From: Acidobacteriaceae bacterium
GTDB lineage: Bacteria; Acidobacteriota; Terriglobia; Terriglobales; SbA1
NCBI GenBank assembly: GCA_019237515.1
Contig: JAFAGX010000223.1
Span: 1 to 12,356, forward strand
Length of the DNA stretch: 12,356 nucleotides
Direction of reading: 5' to 3'
Part shown: in pieces, positions 1 to 8,244 of the stretch
Numbering within the stretch: position 1 is the first letter of the stretch
Layout of the letters: the number at the start of each line of letters is the position of its first letter
Position numbers and translations under genes: made by a program
Notes under the pieces: generated by a model
Told to the model about the DNA's origin: nothing
Database searches by the model: none
What the model saw: the letters and a program-made list of their open reading frames with translations, nothing else

Positions 1-23
1 GCGGGACGAACCTCGAATTAAAT

Positions 24-1868
24 ATGTGTGGAATATTCGGCATTTTTGATCCAGAACGCCCGCTGGAGGAATCGCATCTGCGCTGGGCGGACAAGGCCGC
101 GGATCTTCTACGTCATCGAGGACCGGATGGGCAAGGCCGGAAGATCATTATGGATCGCCGATGTTTGCTGGGACATTTGCGTTTGGCGGTGATCGATCTC
201 ATACGCGGAACGCAGCCCATCAGTAACGAAGACGGTACGGTCTGGGTCGTCTGCAATGGCGAGATTTATAACTACGTTGAGCTCAGAAGCGATCTGCTGC
301 GTCGCGAGCACAGGTTCTCGAGTGACGGCGATGTCGAAGTGTTGGTTCACCTCTACGAAGAGAAAGGCGCTGCTCTCCTGGACGAGCTTGAGGGCATGTA
401 CGCCTTCGCTATTGTGGATGTAAAGAAGGAACAGATCTTCCTCGCGCGCGATCGGTTTGGAGAGAAGCCGTTGTATTGGGCCCAACTCGAGGGTCGCGAA
501 CTCGCATTTGCTTCCGAGCTGAAAGGGCTCTTGCCGCTACAAACGGACCGAAACCTCGATATCCCTGCGCTGGCGCAGTTTTTGGTGAGCGGATATATTC
601 CAGCCCCGCGAACGCATCTGGCAGGAATCAGAAAATTGTGCGCAGGCGAAGCGCTGCTTCTCGCTGCCGGAAGCGCTCTACGCAGGGTCCGGTATTGGGA
701 GCCGAAATTTAGCCCGGACGACGTTCACGGTGTAAAGAGGAAAGAGGCGGCCGAAGCCTTTCTCGATCGATTCAAGACTGCCGTGCGATTACGTTTGCGC
801 AGCGATGTTCCAACGGGAGCGTTTCTGTCCGGCGGAGTCGACTCGACGCTGGTCGCCAGTACGATCACAGAATTGCGGCCGGGAGTTCCTCTTAAAACTT
901 TTTGTGTAGGTTTTGATGACGAAAAATTGAATGAAGCACCGTATGCAAGGCAGATTGCGGAGCGGTTGGGTTCAGATCATCACGAAGTGCATTTTTCTTC
1001 TGCAAAACTCCTGGAAACCTTCGATGCTCTTATTTCGCACTACGACGAGCCGTTTGCGGATGCGTCGATGTTCCCGACGTTTGCTGTCTGCCGGGCGGCC
1101 CGACAGTTCTGCAAGGTCATGCTGTCCGGCGAGGGCGGCGATGAATTGTTTGGAGGATACCGCGGGATGTTTTCATACTTTCGCTTTCATTCCCTCCGTC
1201 GCTTTCCGGGAGTGAATCGAGCCGCTGGTCTTGCCCTAAGATCATGGCCAAAGCATTGGCGGGGACATAACTTCTTAGGATTCTTGCAAAAGAGTGATTG
1301 CGACCTTCTCCATTCCGAGCAAAAAGGAGCAGTGCTTTCCTGGTTTCGGCCTGCATATCGTGCTGATGCAAATATCGGGCTGAAAGAACTCGAACGACTG
1401 GCCAGATACCATGCCCGATTGCGTTTTCCACTGTCTGCGATGGAGAGCGAAACGAGGTCCTATCTGCCAGAGCAGATATTGGTCAAAATCGACCGTGCCA
1501 GCATGTTCTGCGGGCTTGAGTGTCGCACGCCATTTCTCGACCGCCAGTTGTTCACATTCGCGGCTAGCCTGCCCCCCAAGATTCATTTTGCTCACGGGCA
1601 CGGAAAAGCGCTCCTCCGCCATTCGCTGCCTGATTTCGTTCCCCAACGAATACGTTGGCGAAACAAACAGGGATTTACGCCGCCGCTTGCGAGTTGGTTC
1701 CGGACCAGCCTGCGTCCTCAGATGAAGGTTGCCATTAATGAACTTTCTCAGAAGTTCGACCAAATTCTTGCTCCTGAAAATGTAGCAGAGCTCAACCGGC
1801 AGCATTTGGCGGGAGCAGACCATAGCGCAATTCTGTTCCGCTGGTTGGTGCTAAGCAAAGTTGCCTAG
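24..1868 (+). CDS. asnB: AsnB-type glutamine-dependent amidotransferase (asparagine synthetase family)
   Basis: The family transfers ammonia from glutamine to a carboxylate activated as an acyl-adenylate, classically aspartate to asparagine. At 614 aa it has the normal family length. The N-terminal class II glutaminase domain is intact: Cys2 nucleophile directly after the start Met (which fixes the start), RHRGPDG at 30-36, Arg53, the NGEIYNY motif at 78-84 and Asp103. The C-terminal synthetase domain has the ATP pyrophosphate loop SGGVDS at 269-274, then DEPFADAS, GEGGDELFGGY and the late KIDRASM and ECRTPFLD motifs. No catalytic residue looks lost. It opens the polysaccharide locus, 38 bases before the flippase. 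Related proteins in such loci are thought to amidate uronic acids or other glycan carboxylates, so a sugar substrate is plausible; a true asparagine synthetase cannot be excluded. The family call is secure, the substrate is inferred. Confidence 0.95.
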   Translation: MCGIFGIFDPERPLEESHLRWADKAADLLRHRGPDGQGRKIIMDRRCLLGHLRLAVIDLIRGTQPISNEDGTVWVVCNGEIYNYVELRSDLLRREHRFSSDGDVEVLVHLYEEKGAALLDELEGMYAFAIVDVKKEQIFLARDRFGEKPLYWAQLEGRELAFASELKGLLPLQTDRNLDIPALAQFLVSGYIPAPRTHLAGIRKLCAGEALLLAAGSALRRVRYWEPKFSPDDVHGVKRKEAAEAFLDRFKTAVRLRLRSDVPTGAFLSGGVDSTLVASTITELRPGVPLKTFCVGFDDEKLNEAPYARQIAERLGSDHHEVHFSSAKLLETFDALISHYDEPFADASMFPTFAVCRAARQFCKVMLSGEGGDELFGGYRGMFSYFRFHSLRRFPGVNRAAGLALRSWPKHWRGHNFLGFLQKSDCDLLHSEQKGAVLSWFRPAYRADANIGLKELERLARYHARLRFPLSAMESETRSYLPEQILVKIDRASMFCGLECRTPFLDRQLFTFAASLPPKIHFAHGHGKALLRHSLPDFVPQRIRWRNKQGFTPPLASWFRTSLRPQMKVAINELSQKFDQILAPENVAELNRQHLAGADHSAILFRWLVLSKVA

Positions 1869-1906
1869 CCAGTAATCACCGCAGCAGAGTTGAGAAAACG
1901 CACAAC

Positions 1907-3310
1907 ATGAGAGCGAGCTTTATTTCGTTGCGGCGCTATGCGGGTTATCTGGGTTCCGTGGCGGGAGCGAAGACTGCCGGGATTCTCATCACCTCGGTTA
2001 CGTTTCCTTATCTTGTGCGCCGGCTGGGCGTTGAAGCTTATGGGCAGTGGAGCTATGTGGTAGCGATTTGCGCCTTCCTCAATATCATTGGCGATCCTGG
2101 CATGAACGTATTCCTCACGCAGCGCGTGGCAGCGCAGAGAGAAGCTGCATTTCAAATTATTCCGGATGTTCTCTTTTTGCGATTCATCGCTTCTGCAATC
2201 GCCTTGATCGCTTTGCTGGCGGTAGCGTCTCGCGAGCCGGTGGGGAAAGTGCGTGACCTGCTGCGTTTTTATGGGATCGGTGTTTCATTGGTGAATCTCT
2301 TGGTCGCTGATCATCTGCTGGGGGCGTTGGAGTTGTTTCATATCCGTTCTGTGCTGAATGTCACGCAGCAGATACTCTACGCTTCAATGATTTTCGTTTT
2401 CGTGCGAAGTGCGCGGGATGTGATCTGGGTGCCCAGCAGCATTCTGTGCTCTTCTGCGTTGTGCGGACTCACGGGTTGGGCTGTGTTATGGCGTAAGGGA
2501 ACCAAGTTTCGATTTCATCTACGGCCACATACCTGGGCCGAAATTCTTCGGCCTAGTTTTCATTACGCCAGTTCCACGCTGATGTCCAACCTGTACCATC
2601 GCACGGGTCATGTCGGCGTGCGATGGTTGCTCGGGGACTTTGCTCTCGGGTTCTACGCCGCTGCTGCCCGGTTGGTAGATATTGTTCGAGGCTTCATCGT
2701 CACGTTTTGCCAAGTCCTGATGCCGCGAATTGCGGTTGCCGAGTCGACCGAGCGGCTCAGGAAACTCGCAAAATTTGCGATGGGAATTCTTGCTATTGTC
2801 AGCATTCCGTTGGCGATCGGACTCATCGGCACTGCGCATTTGATTGTTCCTTTGGTGATGGGCGCGAGATTTCTTCCGGCTGCTGGAGTACTGCAATGGA
2901 TGGCTCCTTATGTGGTGACTGCCTCGGCTGCATCGCTGTTTTGCGGCACAATTCTCTTTGCCATGGGGCGGCATCGTGCTTACCTGGTTTCGACGGCGGC
3001 CGGTGCTGGAGCGGGAATCTTTCTCTATGCGACCCTTATACCCGCATTGGGTTTGAAAGGCGCTGCACTGGCGTTGGTGCTTGCGGAGTTGGTTGTAGCG
3101 GCGACAGCTTTGGCAAGAATTCCTGAGCTCCATGGTGTACTGAAGAATCCAATGCTGTGGGTTGCGTTTGGTTCTGCAATGCTGATGCTGGTCGCCATTA
3201 GAGTCACGACCGCCTACTCGTCGCAGATTTACCTCGTCGTCGCTGTCGGTGCCTCGGTTTACATCGCGAGCTGTGGATGGTACGTCCGCAGGTTTCTTGT
3301 ACACACCTGA
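1907..3310 (+). CDS. Wzx-type polysaccharide flippase (oligosaccharide translocase)
   Basis: A 467 aa, strongly hydrophobic protein of the MOP/PST superfamily, expected in the inner membrane with about 12 membrane helices. It would flip undecaprenyl-linked repeat units from the cytoplasmic to the periplasmic face. The N-terminal part has the family pattern FPYLVRRLGVEAYGQWSY at 33-50 followed by a helix and IGDPGMNVF, typical of Wzx proteins. Further hydrophobic segments alternate with short Arg/Lys-rich loops to the C-terminus. Length is normal (400-500 aa). The ATG at 1907 is the first Met before the conserved region; only a weak purine-rich stretch precedes it. The stop lies 3 bases before the next glycosyltransferase start, so both are surely cotranscribed. 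The sugar specificity cannot be read from the sequence. Confidence 0.9.
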   Translation: MRASFISLRRYAGYLGSVAGAKTAGILITSVTFPYLVRRLGVEAYGQWSYVVAICAFLNIIGDPGMNVFLTQRVAAQREAAFQIIPDVLFLRFIASAIALIALLAVASREPVGKVRDLLRFYGIGVSLVNLLVADHLLGALELFHIRSVLNVTQQILYASMIFVFVRSARDVIWVPSSILCSSALCGLTGWAVLWRKGTKFRFHLRPHTWAEILRPSFHYASSTLMSNLYHRTGHVGVRWLLGDFALGFYAAAARLVDIVRGFIVTFCQVLMPRIAVAESTERLRKLAKFAMGILAIVSIPLAIGLIGTAHLIVPLVMGARFLPAAGVLQWMAPYVVTASAASLFCGTILFAMGRHRAYLVSTAAGAGAGIFLYATLIPALGLKGAALALVLAELVVAATALARIPELHGVLKNPMLWVAFGSAMLMLVAIRVTTAYSSQIYLVVAVGASVYIASCGWYVRRFLVHT

Positions 3311-3313
3311 TTC

Positions 3314-4447
3314 ATGCGCGTTTTGACGCTGACGCCGTTTTACCCGAGTGCCTCCGACGATGGGAGAGGCTGTTTTGTTGCCGAGCCGATTAACGCCTTA
3401 GCGAAATTGGGAATTGAATCGTATGTGATTGCGGTCGAGCCGTTCTATCAAGCGCGATCAACTCCGAATGGTCATCCAGCACATTGGATTCGTTACGCGG
3501 CAATTCCTGGCGGCTTGGGACTGGCGTCCTCCGGAAAGCTTTTATATCAGCGGCTTGCTTCGACGGTCGGCAACCTGCATTCCGAGCGGCCGTTTGATCT
3601 GATTCACGCGCATGCTGCATTGCCTTGTGGCCATGCCGCACGCTTGCTGTCTCGCGAACAAGGAATGCCCTTTGTTATTACGGTGCATGGCTTGGATGCT
3701 TTCTTTACCCGGCAGGTGCAAGGTTATTCGGGTCGGTGGTGTCAGGACTCGGCGGAGCGTGTCTATCGTTCCGCAAGTCGCGTTATTTGTATCAGCCGAC
3801 GGGTTGCAGATCAGCTAAGCGCGCGGATGAAGGACGTGAAAACAAGCGTTGTTCACAATGGCGTGGATCAAAATCGTTTTTTCCCGGGTCCAGATCGTAG
3901 CGAGGATGCGATCGTTCTCAGCGTTGGGGACCTAATCGCTACGAAAGGCCATGAAGTACTGCTGCATGCGATGGCCATCGTCCTGCAAAAACATCCTGAT
4001 ATCTTGTGCGAAATTATCGGCGATGGCCCGCAGCGTTCGATGCTGACTCACTTGGCAATGCGTCTGAACATCACAAGTAAAGTTCGCTTTCTTGGCCGGC
4101 AGAGCAGGCAAGAAGTTGCGAATGCGATGCAGCGCTGTGCGATTTTCGCCCTTCCCAGCCGTTACGAGGGCCTCGGGTGTGTTTACCTGGAAGCAATGTC
4201 GGCGGAGAAGCCTGCAATTGCGTGCCGAGGGCAGGGGATTGAGGACATCATCCGTCACGGTGAGAATGGTTGGCTGGCCGATCCCGGAGACGTGAAAAGC
4301 ATGGTTGACGGCCTGTCCGCGTTGCTGGAAGACCCAGAACTGCGAGGTCAAATCGGATCTGCAGCTCGGACGACGGTCCAGCGAGGCCTGACCATCGAAC
4401 ATCAAGCTGCACGGCTCGCCCAGTTATACCAGGAGTGCACGGCTTGA
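3314..4447 (+). CDS. GT4 family glycosyltransferase (TuaC-like)
   Basis: A 377 aa cytoplasmic GT-B fold, retaining glycosyltransferase that should add one sugar from a nucleotide-sugar donor to the lipid-linked repeat unit. The N-terminal acceptor domain begins with the strand MRVLTLTPFYPS and carries HAHAALPCGHAA and then VHGLDAF (His125). The C-terminal donor domain starts near residue 200 with LSVGDLIATKG (Lys211 in the usual donor-phosphate position), followed by IIGDGPQ. The canonical E-x7-E pair is Glu285/Glu293 in YEGLGCVYLEAM. The N-terminal pattern resembles TuaC-type enzymes; donor and acceptor are unknown. It starts 3 bases after the flippase stop without an obvious Shine-Dalgarno sequence and its stop overlaps the next start, consistent with translational coupling. 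Confidence 0.92.
   Translation: MRVLTLTPFYPSASDDGRGCFVAEPINALAKLGIESYVIAVEPFYQARSTPNGHPAHWIRYAAIPGGLGLASSGKLLYQRLASTVGNLHSERPFDLIHAHAALPCGHAARLLSREQGMPFVITVHGLDAFFTRQVQGYSGRWCQDSAERVYRSASRVICISRRVADQLSARMKDVKTSVVHNGVDQNRFFPGPDRSEDAIVLSVGDLIATKGHEVLLHAMAIVLQKHPDILCEIIGDGPQRSMLTHLAMRLNITSKVRFLGRQSRQEVANAMQRCAIFALPSRYEGLGCVYLEAMSAEKPAIACRGQGIEDIIRHGENGWLADPGDVKSMVDGLSALLEDPELRGQIGSAARTTVQRGLTIEHQAARLAQLYQECTA
4431..4435 (+). promoter_or_regulatory. Ribosome binding site AGGAG deciding the start of the second GT4 gene
   Basis: AGGAG ends 8 bases before the TTG at 4444, an ideal spacing. That TTG overlaps the upstream TGA as TTGA. The alternative in-frame GTG at 4435 would overlap the Shine-Dalgarno sequence itself and is less likely. 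The site lies inside the 3' end of the preceding gene. Confidence 0.6.
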
Positions 4448-5601
4448 CCTGTCGCGTCGTGCTCATCACCGAAATTATTGCGCCCTACCGCGTGCCTGTA
4501 TTCAACGCTCTCGCGCGCCAGCCTGGGATTGATTTGCACGTCATCTTTCTTGCAGAAACCGATCCCACGCAACGGCAATGGCTGGTACCAAAAGCGGATA
4601 TTCAATTTGCGTATGAGATCCTGCCTTCATGGCGGCGCAGGATTTATGGTCGCAACATTCTTCTCAACTGGGGAATGGGCGAGATATTGCAGCATATTTC
4701 GGCTGACGTGATCGTTTGCGGTGGTTACAACTATTTTGCTTCGTGGGAAGCTCTCCGCTGGGCGCGACGTAATGATAAGCCGTTTTTGCTTTGGGTCGAG
4801 AGTACAGCCCAGGACAGCAGAAGCGGATCAGTCCTGGTCGAGAATCTTAAGCTCAAGTTCATCAGGCAGTGTGATGGTTTTGTGGTTCCCGGAAAATCGT
4901 CATTCGAGTATCTGAGGAGCTATGATCTTGCCGAAGATCGAGTCTTCCCAGCACCAAACGCTGTGGACAATACATTCTTTTCGCAGGCAGCGTGGGTTGC
5001 GCGCCAAACTGCCAGCGTACATCGTGAAGCGTTTCAGTTACCTGGGCGGTATTTCTTGTTTGTAGGCCGATTGGAACCAGAAAAAGGTATTTTCGATCTG
5101 CTCGACGCCTATCTGGCGCTCCCAGGCCAAGTCCAACGGGACCTCGGCTTGGTATTTGTTGGTGATGGCTCCGCTCGATCACATCTTAAAAGGCAAGTGG
5201 AGGCTGCGAACTCTGATTTAATTCGCATCATCGGATTTCTGCAACGTGAACAATTAGCCATCTTGTATGGTCTGGCTGACATTTTTGTTTTTCCCACTCA
5301 CACTGATCCCTGGGGCCTGGTCGTGAACGAAGCCATGGCTTGTGGGTTGCCGGTTATATGCAGCAAAGCGGCTGGCTGTGCCGCAGACTTGGTCGACGAC
5401 GCAAATGGCCGGTTAGTCGGAACCGCCGATGTGGCGCAGCTTTTGGCTGCCTTGAACGAGCTGGCGAGTAATCCCAAGATGCGTTTGTCCATGAGTCAGC
5501 AGAGCCTGAGGAAAATACAGCAGTATTCACCAGAAGCGTGCGCCGCAGGAATCGCGAATGCGGTGCTGGCAAATGCGGAGGTCCGGCCTGAGTACGTCTA
5601 G
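4444..5601 (+). CDS. GT4 family glycosyltransferase with a D-x7-E motif
   Basis: A GT-B fold glycosyltransferase of 385 aa from the TTG start used here, or 388 aa from the GTG at 4435. TTG 4444 is preferred because AGGAG precedes it by 8 bases and it overlaps the upstream stop by 4 bases. The N-terminal domain begins with VVLITEIIAPYRVPVFNALA, common in polysaccharide-locus GT4 enzymes. The donor domain has FVGRLEPEKG (Arg209, Lys214) and LVFVGDGS. In the usual E-x7-E position it has Asp288 and Glu296 (TDPWGLVVNEAMACGLPV), so the first acid is Asp. This TDPWG form recurs in a known GT4 branch and does not suggest inactivation. It should add a sugar to the repeat unit; the specificity is unknown. 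It overlaps the polymerase gene by up to 44 bases. Confidence 0.9.
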   Translation: MTCRVVLITEIIAPYRVPVFNALARQPGIDLHVIFLAETDPTQRQWLVPKADIQFAYEILPSWRRRIYGRNILLNWGMGEILQHISADVIVCGGYNYFASWEALRWARRNDKPFLLWVESTAQDSRSGSVLVENLKLKFIRQCDGFVVPGKSSFEYLRSYDLAEDRVFPAPNAVDNTFFSQAAWVARQTASVHREAFQLPGRYFLFVGRLEPEKGIFDLLDAYLALPGQVQRDLGLVFVGDGSARSHLKRQVEAANSDLIRIIGFLQREQLAILYGLADIFVFPTHTDPWGLVVNEAMACGLPVICSKAAGCAADLVDDANGRLVGTADVAQLLAALNELASNPKMRLSMSQQSLRKIQQYSPEACAAGIANAVLANAEVRPEYV

Positions 5602-7036
5602 ACTCTGGCGTGGGCTGGCTATCGCCGCAGGCTGCATCCTATCTCTTTATGTGCTTGTGAAACGCCCGTTTTACTTCACAGATCCGACAATGCTGGGAGG
5701 ATTCATATTCCTGGAACTCCTGCTGGCAATTTTGGTGAAATTCCGTGAAGCTTTTTTCCCCGTACTGATAACAGTTTTTTTGCTCGCAGGCATGTGGGTG
5801 CCGGGGCACAGTCTGTGGGTGTCTGCGCGATGGGTCGTTCTTGGTACCGGGGCCATTGTCGGATTCCTTTACTGGTTGCAACGCAGTTACTGTCCAGTCA
5901 GGCTGCCTCATCTTGTAGCGCTAGGGTGCGTGCTGACGGCGATCGTTTCCGCACTCGTCTCGGTGTACCCGGATGTAGCTTTGCTCAAAGCTCTCAGTCT
6001 TCTTTTGCTGTTCGTCTACTCCATTACCGGCGCGCGCGCTGCAGTGATTGGAAGGGAAGAGAAGTTCTTCAGCAGCCTGGTATGGGGATGTGAGGCTTTG
6101 GTGTATGTCAGCGCGGTGGCGTACTTCGGGCTGCATTTGGAACTCTTTGGCAACCGCAACTCTCTGGGAGTTGCCATGGGAGTGGTAGCGCTCCCATTCC
6201 TGCTTTGGGGGTTGTTGGTAAGCAATTCTCGTTCGCTGCGCCGGCGACGAATGTTGGCGGTGCTGCTCTGTCAATTATTGTTACTGAGCAGCTACGAACG
6301 GGCGGGTATTGTCGCCGCCCTCACTTCCTCGACACTACTCTGCATCACATTGCGCCGGTACCGCTTTATGTTTACCGGGTTGGCGGTGGTTTTGGTTACG
6401 GCTTTCCTGGTGGCGACTTTCGTACCGTTGCCGGAAGTCAATCAGCCTGACGATGATTCCGTCACCTCCAGGTTTGTCTATAAAGGTAAACGAGAAGAGG
6501 GTGTGTTGGCGTCACGCAAAACGGTTTGGGAGAAGACCATTCTCTCTTTGCAGCAACATCCTTACCTCGGCGCGGGGTTTGGCACGACCGCTACCGCCTA
6601 TGACAAAACGCAGGTCAACATTCGGTTCGCTTCGGGCGGACAGGTTAGCAGAGAGCACGGCAACAGCTATCTTGAAATCGCCGAATGGGTAGGTGTAGTT
6701 GGGGTTGTGCCGTTTGGCGCTTTGTTGCTTTTGCTGGCGGGCAAGGCCATCAGTATTTGCATGTGGATCCGCCGCACTGGTATGGCCACTTCGCCGGCGG
6801 TGCCGCTGGCGATATTTATAGCAGGGGCGCTCGTTCATGCCGGTTTTGAAGACTGGCTCTTTGCAGTCGGCTATCACACCTGCGTTTTGTTCTGGGTATT
6901 CGCGCTCATGCTGCCGGATTTTTCATCGACAGAACCGGCGACTCGGATTGCTCCGTTCATGGGGATGACTCGTTTCGCAAATTATGCTCAATCGCGCAGC
7001 CTGGTTGCCAGCAATCCATCATGCACATTTTCCTGA
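5558..7036 (+). CDS. O-antigen polymerase/ligase family membrane protein (probable Wzy)
   Basis: A polytopic inner-membrane protein of 492 aa with roughly 12 hydrophobic segments. One large, mostly hydrophilic loop, about residues 285-370, carries the Wzy_C-type signature: SRKTVWEKTI (Ser319-Arg320), a HPYLGAGFG stretch, then HGNSYLEIAEWVG (His367). SYERAG in an earlier helix supplies a further conserved-type Arg. These are the marks of the O-antigen ligase/polymerase superfamily. Beside a Wzx flippase and four glycosyltransferases its likely job is periplasmic polymerisation of repeat units; a ligase role is possible. Start: ATG 5558 has AGGA at 5546-5549, 8 bases upstream. ATG 5573 is an alternative, and a CTG at 5588 sits 6 bases after GGAGG. 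The 44-base overlap with the previous gene would shrink with the later starts. Confidence 0.88.
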   Translation: MRCWQMRRSGLSTSRLWRGLAIAAGCILSLYVLVKRPFYFTDPTMLGGFIFLELLLAILVKFREAFFPVLITVFLLAGMWVPGHSLWVSARWVVLGTGAIVGFLYWLQRSYCPVRLPHLVALGCVLTAIVSALVSVYPDVALLKALSLLLLFVYSITGARAAVIGREEKFFSSLVWGCEALVYVSAVAYFGLHLELFGNRNSLGVAMGVVALPFLLWGLLVSNSRSLRRRRMLAVLLCQLLLLSSYERAGIVAALTSSTLLCITLRRYRFMFTGLAVVLVTAFLVATFVPLPEVNQPDDDSVTSRFVYKGKREEGVLASRKTVWEKTILSLQQHPYLGAGFGTTATAYDKTQVNIRFASGGQVSREHGNSYLEIAEWVGVVGVVPFGALLLLLAGKAISICMWIRRTGMATSPAVPLAIFIAGALVHAGFEDWLFAVGYHTCVLFWVFALMLPDFSSTEPATRIAPFMGMTRFANYAQSRSLVASNPSCTFS

Positions 7037-8244
7037 ACGCGCTCGGAGCCACTTGCGCGAGCGGATTTACTTATCTTCGAAATGTGCTGCCGCAGTTTTC
7101 TGCCCAGGCTGGCGTAAAAGTCACGGTTGCAGTGAATCGCAGGTTCAGGGATGAAGTTGCCGGTTCTGCGAACATTTCCCTTTGCGATTGTGGCGCTCCT
7201 GAAGCAGCGGCTCGGCGGTTTTTGTTTGAGCAGGCCATGTTGCCGGGCTGCATCCGACGCGTGGGGGCCGACGTTCTGATTTCTGCGGGCAATTTCGCCC
7301 TGCGAAATTCACCGGTTCCGCAAATCCTGCTGTCGGGGAACTCGCTTTACACCTGCCCTGAGTTTCGCCGCGATTTAAGGTCACGCGAAGAGTACGGATT
7401 GCTCACAGATCACTGCGTCAAGAGCTTCTTCGCCAAACGCTCGATCTCATGGAGTGACGTTACCATCGCACCCAGCAGGACGTTTGGGGAAGAGTTGCGG
7501 ACGTGGACAGGAAAGCAAATTCACGCAATCTATCACGGCTTCGATCAGAATGTGTTTTTTGGCGATGGCAGCCCGCTACCTGACGAGATAAAGGACAAAC
7601 TCGATTCTGCTCGCGATAGCGTGCGCCTGTTGTTTGTCAGTCATTACAACTACTATCGCAATTTCGAAACGCTGCTTTCGGCGATATCGATTTTGCGAAC
7701 GCGCCCGAGAAAAAAAGTGCGTTTGTTCCTAACTTGTCATCTGCAAGCAGAAGACAACCCCGGTTCATATCGCGCGGATAGGGCGGCGACATTAGTCCGC
7801 AAGCTGGGGATCCAAGAAGAGGTGGTAGAACTGGGATCGCTTCCATACTCGATGCTTCACCGGCTTTACAGTGCGTGTGATATTTACGTCAGTCCTGCAT
7901 ACGCGGAAAGCTTTGCGCATCCTTTGGTGGAGGCGATGGCTTGCGGAATGCCTGTAGTCGCTTCCGATCTGCCGGTGCACCAGGAGATATGCGGGCGAGC
8001 TGCTCGCTATTTCCCCCGCTTCTCGCCAGAAGATCTTTGCGCGCTATTGATGCAGGTGGCAAACTCCTCGACGTTGCGACGAGAGCTGTCGAACGAAGCG
8101 AAGTTACGAGCGCAGAATTTTTCCTGGGGCAATCACGTTCGCGATTTGATTGCTCTCGCCCGTGAGCTCACGCAAACTCGAGGTGTTCCTCGCGAATCAA
8201 CATGCCCCGACCGCTACGATCATTCGAAACTCCATGCCATCTGA
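7021..8244 (+). CDS. GT4 family glycosyltransferase (third GT4 of the locus)
   Basis: A 407 aa GT-B glycosyltransferase. The acceptor domain opens with MHIFLNALGATCASGFTYL, the glycine-containing first loop of this group. The donor domain has LLFVSHYNYYRNFETLL at 203-219, where Arg213-Asn214 stand in for the more common Lys-Asn, then LGSLPYSMLHRLYSACDIYVSPAYAESFAHPLVEAM with the E-x7-E pair Glu296/Glu304. Length is normal, with a C-terminal tail of about 25 polar residues after the last predicted helix. The gene starts 16 bases before the stop of the polymerase gene, with no clear Shine-Dalgarno sequence, and its last bases overlap the GT2 gene. It probably adds one sugar of the repeat unit; the donor cannot be assigned. 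The run of aromatic residues in the HYNYYRN loop resembles some mannosyl/rhamnosyl transferases, which is only a hint. Confidence 0.9.
   Translation: MHIFLNALGATCASGFTYLRNVLPQFSAQAGVKVTVAVNRRFRDEVAGSANISLCDCGAPEAAARRFLFEQAMLPGCIRRVGADVLISAGNFALRNSPVPQILLSGNSLYTCPEFRRDLRSREEYGLLTDHCVKSFFAKRSISWSDVTIAPSRTFGEELRTWTGKQIHAIYHGFDQNVFFGDGSPLPDEIKDKLDSARDSVRLLFVSHYNYYRNFETLLSAISILRTRPRKKVRLFLTCHLQAEDNPGSYRADRAATLVRKLGIQEEVVELGSLPYSMLHRLYSACDIYVSPAYAESFAHPLVEAMACGMPVVASDLPVHQEICGRAARYFPRFSPEDLCALLMQVANSSTLRRELSNEAKLRAQNFSWGNHVRDLIALARELTQTRGVPRESTCPDRYDHSKLHAI

Noticed and set aside
1..21. Possible 3' end of an upstream gene closing with TAA at 19-21
   Set aside because: Only six codons are visible in that frame and any frame would close by chance in such a stretch, so nothing can be said about an upstream gene.
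2519..3304. Long minus-strand open frame (261 codons) opposite the flippase gene
   Set aside because: The translation is rich in Arg, Ser, Gln and His without any recognisable motif, and it lies wholly inside a well-supported membrane-protein gene. It is a codon-bias shadow.
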